Positions 7,806-17,046 of a DNA stretch of 64,000 nucleotides are shown here, piece after piece. Under the pieces are notes generated by a model. That model was not told the DNA's origin and did no database searches. It was given only the letters and a program-made list of their open reading frames with translations. The stretch is from VAZQ01 sp035293945 (GTDB lineage: Bacteria > Pseudomonadota > Alphaproteobacteria > Rhizobiales > Xanthobacteraceae). A program made the position numbers and the translations under genes. The stretch lies in the NCBI GenBank assembly GCA_035293945.1, contig DATGLV010000005.1, positions 28,487 to 92,486 of the forward strand, written 5' to 3'. Numbering within the stretch: position 1 is the stretch's first letter; each line of letters starts with the position of its first letter.

Positions 7806-9401
7806 TCATTGCAACAGCTCGCGCACCAGGTCGCGTAGATAGCGCGCCTTCAACGGCTTCTCGATTGTGGGATTCGCGTTATCCGCCAGGAAGCGGCTCG
7901 CATCCCCCGTAAAGGCGCCGCCAGTCATGAAGACGAATTTCTTCGCCTGCGCGGGCGCCTGCTGCGACAGTTCGCGATAAAGGTCCATGCCGGTCATTTC
8001 CGGCATCATCAGGTCGCAGAGCACGACGTCGTACGGCCCGTCGTCGTGCAGAAGCTTGATCGCCTCCCGGGCGGTCGTTACCGAGGTAACCTCGTGCTCC
8101 TCGAGGATTCGCTGGATGGTGATGCCGAGCATTCTCTCGTCGTCCACTACCAGCACGCGGCCGCGTCGCGTCGCGTCGGAACGGATCGCGACCGGTGCCG
8201 GTTCGGTCGCCTGGGCGAGGGCGGCCGGCAGGCTCGTGCGGAACATGGTGCCCTTGCCGACTTGGCTTTGCACCGAAATCTCGCCTCCGTAGCCGGTGAT
8301 GATCCGGTGACAGATGGCGAGGCCGAGACCCGTGCCGGCGCCGCCCGTCTTGGTGGTGAAGAGGGCATCGAATATGCGCGGCAACACGGCTGGCGGGATG
8401 CCGGCGCCGGTGTCGTGCACCTCCACAACGGCGCGGCCGTTCGCGTCCGTGTGCGTGACGATCCTGATCTCGTTGCTCGCCGCCCGGCCCTCCGGGATGG
8501 CGTGCGCAGCGTTGACGATCAGATTGATGAAGACCTGGGCAAGCTTGGCCTCGCTTCCCCTGACCAGCGGGACGTCGCCGTAGTCGCGGATCAGTTGCGC
8601 ACGATGCCGGACCTCGTTTCCGGTCATGCGAACCGCGGAGTCGAGCACGCGCCGCAGCTCGACCGGCCCCTGTTTTTCCTCGTCATTGGACCGGGAAAGA
8701 CCGCCCAGGTCGCGGATGATGAGGCGCATGCGCTCGGCAGCTTCCTGCGCGTCGTTGATGAGCGCCGCGACCTCGGCCGGGGCGATCCCGCCGGCGGCCG
8801 CGCTCTGCGTCATGCGCATCAGCTGCTCGGCGGCGAGCTCGAGATTGGCCACCAGGATGGCGAGCGGATTATTGAGCTCATGGGCGACACCGGCCGCCAA
8901 CAGGCCGACCGAAGCCATGCGCTCGGAGATCAGGAGCTGCTCGCGCATCCGTTTGCGTTCCGCCCGTGCGAGCGCCTCGCGCCGCTCGCGCTCGACCGCC
9001 GGGACCAGGCGTGCCAGAGCCCCTTTGGCGAGAAAATCGCGAGCGCCCGCCCGCAACGAAGCCACAGCGGCCTCCTCGCCGACAATGCCCGAGATGATGA
9101 TGAAAGGCAGATCGAGGTCGCGCTCCTTCACCAGCGCCAGCGCCGCCGGAGCGCTGAAGTGGGGCATGTTGAAATCGGAGAGCACGATGTCCCACGGCTT
9201 GCCTTCGAGCGCGGCGCTCATTGCTTCCGCGGTTTCGACGCGCTCGAAGGTCACCTCGTAGTCGGCGCGCTTGAGCTCGCGCAGCATCAGCGCGGCATCG
9301 CGTTCGTCGTCCTCGACGATCAGGACCCGCAGCGGCTGTCCCATGGTTCGCTCGCTCTCATGGCTGAAATCTCGGCGCTGTTCGCATTCTTCTGCTCTCA
9401 T
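7806..9401 (-). CDS. Hybrid sensor histidine kinase, REC-HisKA-HATPase-REC
   Basis: This soluble kinase has an N-terminal receiver (about 22-145: LRVLIVEDDERDAALML, phospho-Asp in DIVLSDFNMPHFSAP). A short coiled linker (RERREALARAERKRMREQLL) leads to an H-box SVGLLAAGVAHELNNPLAIL, the HATPase with N-box FINLIVNAAHAIPEG and G-box TGLGLAICHRIITGYGG, and a C-terminal receiver (RVLVVDDERMLGITI, VVLCDLMMPEMTGMDLY). There is no membrane segment or sensor domain, so the signal probably arrives by phosphorylation of the N-terminal receiver. Its ATG at 9401 overlaps the stop of the upstream receiver gene by 4 bp (ATGA). ATG 9344 is an alternative start that lies just before the receiver. It is the last gene of the chemosensory operon. 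Confidence 0.92.
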   Translation of the reverse strand: MRAEECEQRRDFSHESERTMGQPLRVLIVEDDERDAALMLRELKRADYEVTFERVETAEAMSAALEGKPWDIVLSDFNMPHFSAPAALALVKERDLDLPFIIISGIVGEEAAVASLRAGARDFLAKGALARLVPAVERERREALARAERKRMREQLLISERMASVGLLAAGVAHELNNPLAILVANLELAAEQLMRMTQSAAAGGIAPAEVAALINDAQEAAERMRLIIRDLGGLSRSNDEEKQGPVELRRVLDSAVRMTGNEVRHRAQLIRDYGDVPLVRGSEAKLAQVFINLIVNAAHAIPEGRAASNEIRIVTHTDANGRAVVEVHDTGAGIPPAVLPRIFDALFTTKTGGAGTGLGLAICHRIITGYGGEISVQSQVGKGTMFRTSLPAALAQATEPAPVAIRSDATRRGRVLVVDDERMLGITIQRILEEHEVTSVTTAREAIKLLHDDGPYDVVLCDLMMPEMTGMDLYRELSQQAPAQAKKFVFMTGGAFTGDASRFLADNANPTIEKPLKARYLRDLVRELLQ

Positions 9402-9844
9402 CCCGCACGGACGGGCGGGGGCGGCTCGTTAAGCACCAACCAGTAGTGACCGAGCTGAACGACGGCCTGCGCGAATTCGGCAAAATCCACCGGCTTGCGC
9501 ACATAGCTGTTGGCGCCCAGGCGATAGCCATCGTATCGGTCACGGTCCTCCACCGAGGTGGTGAGAATCACGATCGGCAAAAGGCACGTGCGCGCGTCCT
9601 CGCGAATGCGCCTCAACACCTCGTGCCCGTCGATCTTCGGGAGCTTCAGGTCCAGCAAGATCAGCTCGGGGAGCGGGTTGTGGGTCCCATCCGGGCGCGT
9701 CGCGAACAAATAGTCGATCGCCTCGACGCCGTCGCGCGCGACCACCACACGCTTGGCGATCTCGCCCTTTTTCAGGGCGCGCAGCGTCAAGGCCTCGTCC
9801 TTGGGGTTGTCCTCGACCAGGAGAATGATCTGCTCTTGCGTCAT
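9398..9844 (-). CDS. Single-domain response regulator, Rcp1-like
   Basis: The 148 residues form one receiver domain of the Rcp1 type that often serves phytochrome-like kinases. It has the acidic pair in IILLVEDNPKDEALTLRAL, an insertion ATRPDGTHNPLPE before the phospho-Asp strand LILLDLKLPKIDGHEVLRRI, the Thr in VILTTSVEDRD, and Lys in NSYVRKPVDFAEFA. There is no output domain, so it should act as a phosphate shuttle or sink. It overlaps the kinase genes on both sides by 4 bp (ATGA at 9841-9844 and 9398-9401). This implies coupled translation, and a place between the three-receiver kinase and the REC-kinase-REC protein. Confidence 0.93.
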   Translation of the reverse strand: MTQEQIILLVEDNPKDEALTLRALKKGEIAKRVVVARDGVEAIDYLFATRPDGTHNPLPELILLDLKLPKIDGHEVLRRIREDARTCLLPIVILTTSVEDRDRYDGYRLGANSYVRKPVDFAEFAQAVVQLGHYWLVLNEPPPPVRAG

Positions 9845-11871
9845 CCCGCCACCTCGGCTTGTGCCCGCAATCGTGCCGGCTTGGCGTCCGGCATGACGCC
9901 GGGATCAGCGCCGGCGCCCTTCCCAAGGCTGAAGAGGAAAGTCGCTCCGCGACCCACCGCGCCCTCGGCGCGGATGCGTCCGCCGTGCCGCCGCACGATT
10001 CGCCGCACGGTGGCAAGCCCAATCCCGGTCCCCTCGAACTCACGCGGCGAATGCAGGCGCTGGAACATGCCGAAAAGCTTCGACGCATAGGCCATGTCGA
10101 AGCCGGCGCCATTGTCACGCACGAAGAATGTGCCGGGCTCGTCGGGAGATTCGCCGACCTCTATGCGCGCCTGCGCGGTGTCGCGGGTGAACTTCCAGGC
10201 ATTGCCGAGAAGATTGTCGAGCGCGATCGCGATGAGCCCGTCGTCGCCGTTGGCCCTGAGCCCGTCGGCGATGACGAGCTCGACCACGCGCTGCGGTGAT
10301 GCCTGCGCCAGACGGCCGGCGATGGAACGCGCGAGGGCGCTGATATCGACCGGAGCGCGGCGGAGCTCCGCGCGCGTCACGCGCGAGAGCGCCAACAGGT
10401 CATCGATCAGCCGCGCCATCTGCTGCGCCGATTCACGCACATAGGCGAGATATTTCTTGCCTTCGTCGTCGAGCTTGTCGGCATAGTCCTCAAGCAGGAT
10501 CAGGCCGAAGCCGTCGATGCTGCGCAGCGGCGCACGCAGGTCATGCGCGACCGAATAGCTGAAGGACTCGAGCTCCTCGTTTTTGGCTTCGAGCTGCTCG
10601 ACCAGGGAGGCGCGCGCTTCGGCGATCTGCCGCGCCGCCTGCGCTTCCAGGGCCTCGATCTCGGCGCGCAACAGATGCTCGCGAATGAGCCGGTTCTCGT
10701 CTTCGAACTGCTTGCGCCTGATCTGCGCCAGCACGCGCGCGCGCAGCACGTCGAGATCGCACGATTTGGCAATGTAGTCGTCGGCGCCGGCGGCTAGCCC
10801 CTGGATCACGGCGTCGCGATCATCCACGGCCGTCAGCATGATGATCGGGGTGTCGCGCAGGCCGGGCACGCCCTTGATGCGCCGGCAGGTCTCCTGACCA
10901 CCGATGCCCGGCATGATGACGTCGAGCAGAATGCAGTCGACAGGCTGCACCTCGAGCATCTGCAGCGCTTCCTCGCCTGAGCGCGCAAGCACCAGCTCGT
11001 AGCCGTCGGCCCGCAGCCCATCAGCCAGCTGCTGCAGGTAAGTCTCGCTGTCGTCGACGGCGAGAACCTTCTTGGGCCCGGACAGGCTTGCCGTCGCGCG
11101 CTCCGCCTTTTGTCCACCGGCGCTGCGCAGCATGGCGGAAAGCCGCGCCAGGATGACCATGATGCTCTCGTCCTTGCGGACGAACGCATCCGCGCCGGCG
11201 TCGAGCGCCCGCACCTCCTCGCTGCGGTCTTCCGAGCCGGTCAGCAAGAGGCACGGCAGCCCGCGCAGGGCCGCATCGAGGCGGATGCGGCGGACGACCG
11301 TGGCGCCGTCGATGCCGGGCAGCATCCCGTCAACGATCACCGCGCTGGGGCGAAGATCGGCGGCGAGATGCAATCCCTCCTCGCCGCTGCCGGCGAGCAG
11401 CACCCGATAGCAGGCTTCTTCCAGTGCGGCCTTCAGCTCTTCCCGGAAGGTCAGGCTGTCGTCGATCAGCAATATGGTCTCGCCCTTTCGCTCCGCCGGG
11501 ACGTCACGGCGCGCCAGCTCGCGTGCACGCGCCACCAGATAGCCGGGGTCATAGGGCTTGCCGACATATTCGTCGGCTCCGGTGGTGAGGCCACGGATGC
11601 GATCGCGTATCTCGGCTTCGCTCGAAAGCAGCATCACGGCCATGCCCGAGGCCCCGGCATCGGCGCGGATCTCGCGCAGCAGCTCGATGCCGTCGCCGTC
11701 GGGCAGGAGCACGTCGAGGATGACGAGGGCGAAATCCTCGGATGCAAGCGCGCGCCGCGCCTCCGCAAGGGTCGCGCAAGCGAGCACCGGCAGATCGGCT
11801 GCGGCGAGCATGTCCATCAGGTTCATGCGCACCGTCAGGCTGTCATCGACGACGAGAATCCGCCCACTCAT
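9841..11871 (-). CDS. Three-receiver histidine kinase (REC-REC-REC-HisKA-HATPase)
   Basis: From ATG 11871 (676 aa) the protein carries three receivers in series: RILVVDDSLTVRMNLMDML (about 3-118), ILLIDDSLTFREELKAALEE (about 130-250) and VLAVDDSETYLQQLADGLRA (about 275-390). All have a phospho-Asp (LVILDVLLPDGDG, AVIVDGMLPGIDG, CILLDVIMPGIGG). A coiled coil (LLRAEIEALEAQAARQIAEA) leads to a phytochrome-like H-box, SYSVAHDLRAPLRSIDGFG, and the ATPase (N-box ALDNLLGNAWKFT, G-box GTGIGLATVRRIVRRHGGR). No transmembrane or sensory domain is visible, so input is presumably phosphate from the CheA of this operon. It overlaps cheB by 4 bp upstream and the receiver gene by 4 bp downstream. It takes the position that the cyclase WspR holds in Wsp operons. 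Confidence 0.92.
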   Translation of the reverse strand: MSGRILVVDDSLTVRMNLMDMLAAADLPVLACATLAEARRALASEDFALVILDVLLPDGDGIELLREIRADAGASGMAVMLLSSEAEIRDRIRGLTTGADEYVGKPYDPGYLVARARELARRDVPAERKGETILLIDDSLTFREELKAALEEACYRVLLAGSGEEGLHLAADLRPSAVIVDGMLPGIDGATVVRRIRLDAALRGLPCLLLTGSEDRSEEVRALDAGADAFVRKDESIMVILARLSAMLRSAGGQKAERATASLSGPKKVLAVDDSETYLQQLADGLRADGYELVLARSGEEALQMLEVQPVDCILLDVIMPGIGGQETCRRIKGVPGLRDTPIIMLTAVDDRDAVIQGLAAGADDYIAKSCDLDVLRARVLAQIRRKQFEDENRLIREHLLRAEIEALEAQAARQIAEARASLVEQLEAKNEELESFSYSVAHDLRAPLRSIDGFGLILLEDYADKLDDEGKKYLAYVRESAQQMARLIDDLLALSRVTRAELRRAPVDISALARSIAGRLAQASPQRVVELVIADGLRANGDDGLIAIALDNLLGNAWKFTRDTAQARIEVGESPDEPGTFFVRDNGAGFDMAYASKLFGMFQRLHSPREFEGTGIGLATVRRIVRRHGGRIRAEGAVGRGATFLFSLGKGAGADPGVMPDAKPARLRAQAEVAG

Positions 11872-12941
11872 GCGCGCGCCTCCATTGTCACGGCTTGCAG
11901 CGCCACCAGACGCGGGGCGATGTCGCGCAGGCGCAGCACGTGGGTGGCCGCGTCCAGCATCGCGGCCTCGCGCGGCATGCCGTAGATGACCGAGGTCGAT
12001 TCGTCCTGTGCGATGGTGATCCCGCCCGCGGCACGGATCTTCAGCAGACCGAGTGCGCCGTCCCTGCCCATTCCGGTCAACAGGCAGGCGGCGGCCGATG
12101 CCCCGCATTCGCGCGCCACCGATTCAAACAGCACGTCCACCGAGGGCCGGCAGGAATGGCGCTCCGGATCGCTAGTGAGGCGCAAGCGGCCGTCGCGCAG
12201 CACCATGTGGTGCCCGGCTGGCGCCACGACGACGCGACCGGCCGCAGCGGTGACCGGCATGCCGTCCATCGGGTGGATCACGCGGCGCGTGCTCTGCGCA
12301 TCGAGCCAGTCTGCGAAGGCGGCTCCGAAGGGTTCATTGATGTGCAGCACCAGGAGGATCGGCAGGCGGAACGCGGCGGGCAGGGCCCGCAGAATCTCGA
12401 CGATCGCGCCGGGTCCGCCGGTCGATGCCCCGATGGCGACAAGCTCGCATCCGCGCGGGGGGAGAGATGCCGTCGCCCCGCCCGCGTTCTCGAGCACGGG
12501 CCGGCGCAGCTGTGCGAGGCGGGCGCGCGGATGGGTGATGACGCGAATGCGCGCGACCAGCTTCACGGTCGACAGGAATCGCTCCTCCCAGGCGCCCTCC
12601 GCCTCAGCGCCGGTCGGCTTCTCCAGCACGTCGACCGCGCCTGCCGCCAGCGCATCGTAGATCCTGAACAACTCGCCGCGGTTGATCGAAGCCGAGACGA
12701 TCAGGATCGGGGTCGGACAGTGGGCCATGATGTGCTCGGTCGCCGCGAGCCCGGTCATCACCGGCAGCATCATGTCCATGCTGATCACATCGGGGCGGGT
12801 CTGCCGACAGAGCTCAATCGCGGTCTTGCCGTCCTCGGCCGCGCCGACCACTTCGATCGCCGGATCGGAGGACAGAATCTCGATCAGCCGCGCCCGCACG
12901 GTGGCCGAATCTTCGACAACAAGAACGCGTGTCCTCGGCAT
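11868..12941 (-). CDS. cheB: CheB-type protein-glutamate methylesterase
   Basis: CheB removes methyl groups from (or deamidates) the MCP and resets adaptation. The 357 residues include an N-terminal receiver (RVLVVEDSATVRARLIEIL; phospho-Asp in PDVISMDMMLPVMTG) and a C-terminal esterase. The esterase Ser is in VAIGASTGGPGAIVEILRAL, His in LLVLHINEPFGAAFADWL and Asp in LLTGMGRDGALGLLKI. The order and spacing are those of functional CheB/WspF proteins. It starts 3 bp after the cheA stop and ends in an ATGA overlap with the three-receiver kinase gene. Its partner methyltransferase is the cheR of the same operon. Confidence 0.96.
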   Translation of the reverse strand: MPRTRVLVVEDSATVRARLIEILSSDPAIEVVGAAEDGKTAIELCRQTRPDVISMDMMLPVMTGLAATEHIMAHCPTPILIVSASINRGELFRIYDALAAGAVDVLEKPTGAEAEGAWEERFLSTVKLVARIRVITHPRARLAQLRRPVLENAGGATASLPPRGCELVAIGASTGGPGAIVEILRALPAAFRLPILLVLHINEPFGAAFADWLDAQSTRRVIHPMDGMPVTAAAGRVVVAPAGHHMVLRDGRLRLTSDPERHSCRPSVDVLFESVARECGASAAACLLTGMGRDGALGLLKIRAAGGITIAQDESTSVIYGMPREAAMLDAATHVLRLRDIAPRLVALQAVTMEARA

Positions 12942-12944
12942 CTG

Positions 12945-14993
12945 TCATCCGATCAGTGGCTTGATGATCGCCATGAGCTCGGCCTGGTCGAATTCGCTCT
13001 TGACGACGTAGCCTTGCGCCCCGACGTCCTGTCCGCGCCGGCGGTCTTCAGGCGCTGCCCGCGAGGTGACGAGGATCGCCGGGATTTCCCGCAAGGCGGG
13101 GTCGGCGCGCAAATGCGTGATGAAGGTGAAGCCGTCCATGCCGGGCATTTCCACGTCGACCAGCGCCAGCGCATAGGGCTTGCGGCGGACCATGCCGAGC
13201 GCTTCCTCGCCCGATGAGGCGAGATCGACCTCGTAGCCTGCGGCCTCGAGAATGCTCTGCTCCAGCATGCGGGTGGTCAGCGAATCGTCCACCACCAGCA
13301 CCCGGCTCCGTGACCGCATATCATCGATCGCGCCCGCATCGCCGGCATGCGCCGCCGCGAGCAGGCCATCCGGATCGAGGACCAGCTGTGGATTGCCCTC
13401 CGCGTCGAGCGCCGCGCCGGCAATCAGCGGGCTCGCATGCATGTGCTGCGGCAGCGGCCGCACCACGATGCCGCCGGTGCCGCACAGGCGTTCGACCCCG
13501 ATGGCGGCGAGCCCTGCGGCGCCTGCGATCACCACAATGTTCCACTTGCGCCGCGCCGGCCAGCGGCTGCCGGCAAGCGCAGTCGCGAGCGAGATGAAGG
13601 CGATCGCCTGCTGCTCATAGAGAATGGTGGCGCCGGTGCCGCTACGGCAAATCTCCGCTTCCGTGATGCGCAGGATCGAGCGCACCGAATCGAGCGGGAT
13701 CGCGGCCGCGGTACCGTCTTCCCCCGCCTGCACCATCAAGGCGCCCATGGCGGCGAGCGCGGGCGGGACTATCAATGAGACGCATGTACCGCGGCCGCGG
13801 TCGGTTTGCAGCGATACCTCGCCGCCGAGGCGCTCGACCGCCTCGCGAACGATATCGAGACCGATGCCGCGTCCGGCAATATCGGTGACTGTCTTGGATG
13901 TGCTGATGCCGCCGCGCAGGAGCAGGCGCGCCAGACCTTCGGGGTCGAGATCATTGCCGGCCGGGAGACCGCGCTGAGATGCCACGCCTCGCACTGCGTC
14001 GAGGTCGATGCCGCTCCCGTCGTCACGACACTCGAAGATGATCCGCGGCCCGCGCCGGCCGACATTCACCGACACGCGTCCGCTCGCCGGCTTGCCGGCG
14101 GCGAGGCGCTCGGCCTCCCCCTCGATGCCGTGTGCCACCGCGTTGCGCACGATCTGCACGAGCGCCCCCTGCACGGTCTCCAGTACATGGGAATCGAACC
14201 GCAGATCGCGGCCGATCGCTTCAAAGCTCACCTGCTTCGACAGCGCCTGGGCGGTATCACGCGCGGTTCGTTCGAGCGTGGTGAACAGGCCGTCGGCCGA
14301 GATCAGGCGCAGCCGCTCCGCTGCCTCGCGCAATTGCGAGAGCTCGCGCCCCATCTGATCGAGCACCGAGCCCAGGTTCCGCTCAAGGCTGCCGAGCTTG
14401 CGGCGCAACTCTTCGGCAATTGCCGATCTTTGGCCCGCGTTGCCGATCGGGCCTCGCGCGTCGGCAACAGCAGAGACGGAGGGCGCAAATTGCGTCAGCA
14501 GCCGATCGGTGAGATGGCGCACTTGCGTGAGCCCCTGCGCGGCGCCGCGCAGGCCGTTGAGCAGCGCATGTGCTTCCACGATACCGTCGAGCACCGCCTC
14601 GGTCTCGGCAATGTCGGTGCGGACGGTGCGAGTGACCGGCGCGGGCTCCGATTTGCTGGTCGGGCTCTGCTCCGTGGTCTCGACCGGCCCCAGCGCGCCG
14701 ATGCGGTTCGCGATCTCGTCGAGATGGGTCAGGATCGCGTCGATCTGCTCGCGGGCGATGCCGGCAGCCGAATCGCGAAACGGCGACAAGGCATCCTCGA
14801 TGGCGTGCGCTCGGTTCGCGATCTCGTTCTGCTTGACCACGCGGGCGGCGCCCTTGAGCGTATGCGCAAGGCGCAGCAGCTGCTGCACAGCCGCATTGCT
14901 GCCGCCCTTCTCGAGCGCCAGGATGCCCTTGGCGAACTGATCGACCAGATCGCGCGCCTCAGGCCGAAAGTATCTTAACGGATCCGCCGCCAT
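12945..14993 (-). CDS. cheA: CheA-type hybrid histidine kinase with C-terminal receiver
   Basis: This 682-residue kinase has an N-terminal Hpt with the substrate His44 in LLRLAHTLKGAARVVKQN. A variable linker is followed by the ATP-binding domain (ALVQIVRNAVAHGIEGEAER, DDGSGIDLDAVRG, TDIAGRGIGLDIVREAVERL). A CheW-like regulatory domain follows (about 435-545, with EDGTAAAIPLDSVRSILRI), then a receiver (RVLVVDDSLTTRMLEQSIL, ALALVDVEMPGMDGFTFITH, Lys in YVVKSEFDQ). CheA-REC fusion is typical of Wsp/Frz/Hmp-type systems and unlike flagellar CheA. I used ATG 14993, which starts the Hpt domain; an in-frame upstream extension is Arg/Ser-rich and unlikely to be translated. It is preceded by the mcp (22 bp) and followed by cheB (3 bp). 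Confidence 0.94.
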   Translation of the reverse strand: MAADPLRYFRPEARDLVDQFAKGILALEKGGSNAAVQQLLRLAHTLKGAARVVKQNEIANRAHAIEDALSPFRDSAAGIAREQIDAILTHLDEIANRIGALGPVETTEQSPTSKSEPAPVTRTVRTDIAETEAVLDGIVEAHALLNGLRGAAQGLTQVRHLTDRLLTQFAPSVSAVADARGPIGNAGQRSAIAEELRRKLGSLERNLGSVLDQMGRELSQLREAAERLRLISADGLFTTLERTARDTAQALSKQVSFEAIGRDLRFDSHVLETVQGALVQIVRNAVAHGIEGEAERLAAGKPASGRVSVNVGRRGPRIIFECRDDGSGIDLDAVRGVASQRGLPAGNDLDPEGLARLLLRGGISTSKTVTDIAGRGIGLDIVREAVERLGGEVSLQTDRGRGTCVSLIVPPALAAMGALMVQAGEDGTAAAIPLDSVRSILRITEAEICRSGTGATILYEQQAIAFISLATALAGSRWPARRKWNIVVIAGAAGLAAIGVERLCGTGGIVVRPLPQHMHASPLIAGAALDAEGNPQLVLDPDGLLAAAHAGDAGAIDDMRSRSRVLVVDDSLTTRMLEQSILEAAGYEVDLASSGEEALGMVRRKPYALALVDVEMPGMDGFTFITHLRADPALREIPAILVTSRAAPEDRRRGQDVGAQGYVVKSEFDQAELMAIIKPLIG

Positions 14994-15015
14994 CCGCGCG
15001 CGCCGCCCCCGTTGT

Positions 15016-16488
15016 CTAAGCCGCCAGCTGCGGCTGGATGATGCGCAGGAGGTCCCGCGACAGCGCCGCCATCTGCGATACGGTCTGCAAGGTCTGCCCG
15101 GCGCTCGTCTCGGTTTCCACCGAGGCCTGGGTGACGCTCGCGATCGCAAGATTGACCTGCTCAACCGCGCTCGATTGCTGCTTGGTGGACAGCTCGATCT
15201 CGCGCGCCGCCTCGGTCGTGGTGCCGACGAGGCTCGCGATCTGCCGGAACGCGGTTGCTACATCGCCGAATTGTCGCGAGCCCGCATCCACGGCCTTGGA
15301 GCCGGTCTCGGTCGCCATCACGGTGGTGTTGACGGCGCTGCGCACGTCCTCAATCAGCGTGCGCACCTCCTTGGTCGAGTCGCCGACGCGGTCGGCGAGC
15401 TTGCGGATCTCATCGGCCACCACGGCAAATCGCTTGCCCGCGTCGCCGGCGCCGGCGGCTTCGATGGTGGCGTTAATGGCGAGGATGTTGGTCTGCTCGG
15501 CGAGCTCGGACACGATATCGAGCACCGCGCCGACCTCCTGCGATTTCTTGCCGAGGTCCAACATGTGGGAGACGATCTGGTCGACCTGCCGCCTGATTCC
15601 GCCTATCAATTCATGCGTCGTGTCGACGGTGCCGTGGCCGGAGCGGGCCGCGCTCGCGGTCTGCTCGGCGTTTTGTGCAACGCGCTGCGCGCTTTCAGCG
15701 ATCTGGCGCGAGGTCGCCAACAGCTCGGTGATCGTCGTGCTGATCTCGGTCATGGCGGCCGCCTGCTCCTTGGCGCCGGTCGCCTGCTGGTTGGCGGCTG
15801 CCTGCAACTCAGTCGAGGAGCTGCGGACCTGATTGACTGCCTCGGCGATTTGCCGCGCCAGGGAGCTCGTGATCAGCCATCCGATCGCCAGCACAGTTGC
15901 GGCGCCGACGAGGCCACCCCACAGGATGATCGCAACGGTCGCGTGAGCGGAATTGTGCGCCTCTTCGAGCCGCGTCTTCAGGAGGTTGGCCTCTTGCTGA
16001 TCGGCTTCGGCAATCAGATTGTGGACCTGCTCCGTGGTGCCCTTGCCTAAGTTCGAGGTCAGGAGCTTGGCGGCGGCGTCGAGGCCGTCGGTGCGGCGCA
16101 GGTCGACGGTCTGCCTGAGCTCGTTGAGCCGTGTTTCGAGGATCGGCGATAGGGCGGCAAGCCGCCGCTGTTGGTCGGGATTGTCCATGGTGAGCTGGCG
16201 AAGGCGCTCCAGCGTGCCCTTGAGGGAGCCGAGGGCGTTTCGGTAGGGCGCGAGAAAGCTTTCGTCACCCGTGATCAGGTAGCCGCGCTCGCCCGTCTGC
16301 GCGTCGGTCAGCTGCGTGGCCAGCAAAGCGAGGTCGCCGCGGACCTGGTAGGTGTGAGTCACCCAGCCATCGTTCTCGATCACCTGGGCGGCGTTGCGAT
16401 AGGCAACGACGGCGATCAGGATCAAGGTGAGTCCCGCGACCGCGAAGCCGGCGATGAGCCGTCCTTTGACCGTCCACGTGTTGAACAT
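15016..16488 (-). CDS. Methyl-accepting chemotaxis protein with CHASE3-like sensor, no clear HAMP
   Basis: This receptor feeds the CheA of the operon. Three starts are in frame (GTG 16497, ATG 16494, ATG 16488). The AAGGAG at 16499-16504 is about 8 nt before 16488 but only 2 nt before 16494, so I chose 16488 (490 aa). There is a first membrane helix (LIAGFAVAGLTLILIAVVAY), a periplasmic CHASE3-like four-helix region (about 30-180, with TQLTDAQTGERGYLITGDES), and a second helix (IILWGGLVGAATVLAIGWLI). The cytoplasmic coiled coil follows with the conserved tip (ELAEQTNILAINATIEAAGA, RFAVVADEIRKLADR). Only a few residues separate the second helix from the Gln/Ala-rich coiled coil, so a standard HAMP domain seems to be missing. 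Confidence 0.93.
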   Translation of the reverse strand: MFNTWTVKGRLIAGFAVAGLTLILIAVVAYRNAAQVIENDGWVTHTYQVRGDLALLATQLTDAQTGERGYLITGDESFLAPYRNALGSLKGTLERLRQLTMDNPDQQRRLAALSPILETRLNELRQTVDLRRTDGLDAAAKLLTSNLGKGTTEQVHNLIAEADQQEANLLKTRLEEAHNSAHATVAIILWGGLVGAATVLAIGWLITSSLARQIAEAVNQVRSSSTELQAAANQQATGAKEQAAAMTEISTTITELLATSRQIAESAQRVAQNAEQTASAARSGHGTVDTTHELIGGIRRQVDQIVSHMLDLGKKSQEVGAVLDIVSELAEQTNILAINATIEAAGAGDAGKRFAVVADEIRKLADRVGDSTKEVRTLIEDVRSAVNTTVMATETGSKAVDAGSRQFGDVATAFRQIASLVGTTTEAAREIELSTKQQSSAVEQVNLAIASVTQASVETETSAGQTLQTVSQMAALSRDLLRIIQPQLAA

Positions 16489-16500
16489 GGGCATCACTCC

Positions 16501-17046
16501 TTATCTCGGCCCCGCTTCGATCTTGGCCGCGTTGATGGTGGCGAGCAGCGAAGGCAAATGCAGAATCGGGCCGGCCATTTTGCGCGAGCGCACGAAACCC
16601 TGCGTATGCGCCTGAGCGTGGCCTTCGACCGCCTGTGGGGCGATCGTGTCACGATGCACGCGCCGCTGGCCGTCGAAGCCGTTGAACGCGAATGCGACCG
16701 GGGCCGCCGCGGCAATCACCAGCCAGCGCGGCGTCGGCTCATTGGCGGATTGCTCGGTGATGCCGAGCAAGACGCGCAGGCTGTAGACCGGCAGGATGCT
16801 GCCGCGGAATCCCGCGATGCCGAGCAGCGCCGACGAGCCGCCTGGGACAGGCGTGATCCTCTTGTCGGCGTGAAGCCCGCTGATCTCGGCCAGGCGGATC
16901 GCGAATGGTTCCTGGCCGACATGGATCGCCAAAAAGCCGATCCGGCTCGACCGATCCTCCATTTGGGCCGGCTCGGCAAAGGCGCGGTCGAATGCGAGCC
17001 GCAGGGCTGCGGCCTTGCCGTTGTGGCCGGCAACCGAGACGCTCAT
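16501..17046 (-). CDS. CheW-like coupling protein (first of two)
   Basis: The 181-residue protein contains a CheW fold: FLAIHVGQEPFAIRLAEISG, the loop PVPGGSSALLGIAGFRGSIL, PVYSLRVLLG, and a later RWLVIAAAAPVAFAFNGFDG. Coupling proteins link the receptor to CheA. The chain has an extra N-terminal stretch of about 30 residues and a C-terminal tail compared with minimal CheW. Its ATG at 17046 overlaps the cheR stop by 4 bp, and it ends 12 bp before the receptor start. That places it as the WspB- or WspD-like member. Two different CheW genes in one operon is typical of Wsp-like systems. Confidence 0.88.
   Translation of the reverse strand: MSVSVAGHNGKAAALRLAFDRAFAEPAQMEDRSSRIGFLAIHVGQEPFAIRLAEISGLHADKRITPVPGGSSALLGIAGFRGSILPVYSLRVLLGITEQSANEPTPRWLVIAAAAPVAFAFNGFDGQRRVHRDTIAPQAVEGHAQAHTQGFVRSRKMAGPILHLPSLLATINAAKIEAGPR

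Noticed and set aside
8046..9446. Long plus-strand ORF of about 466 codons opposite the REC-kinase-REC gene
   Set aside because: It is antisense to a clear signalling gene, is His/Arg/Asp-rich and has no domain; a GC-rich shadow frame.
11872..12108. N-terminal extension of the three-receiver kinase into cheB
   Set aside because: The first receiver begins right after ATG 11871, which forms a 4 bp overlap with the cheB stop.
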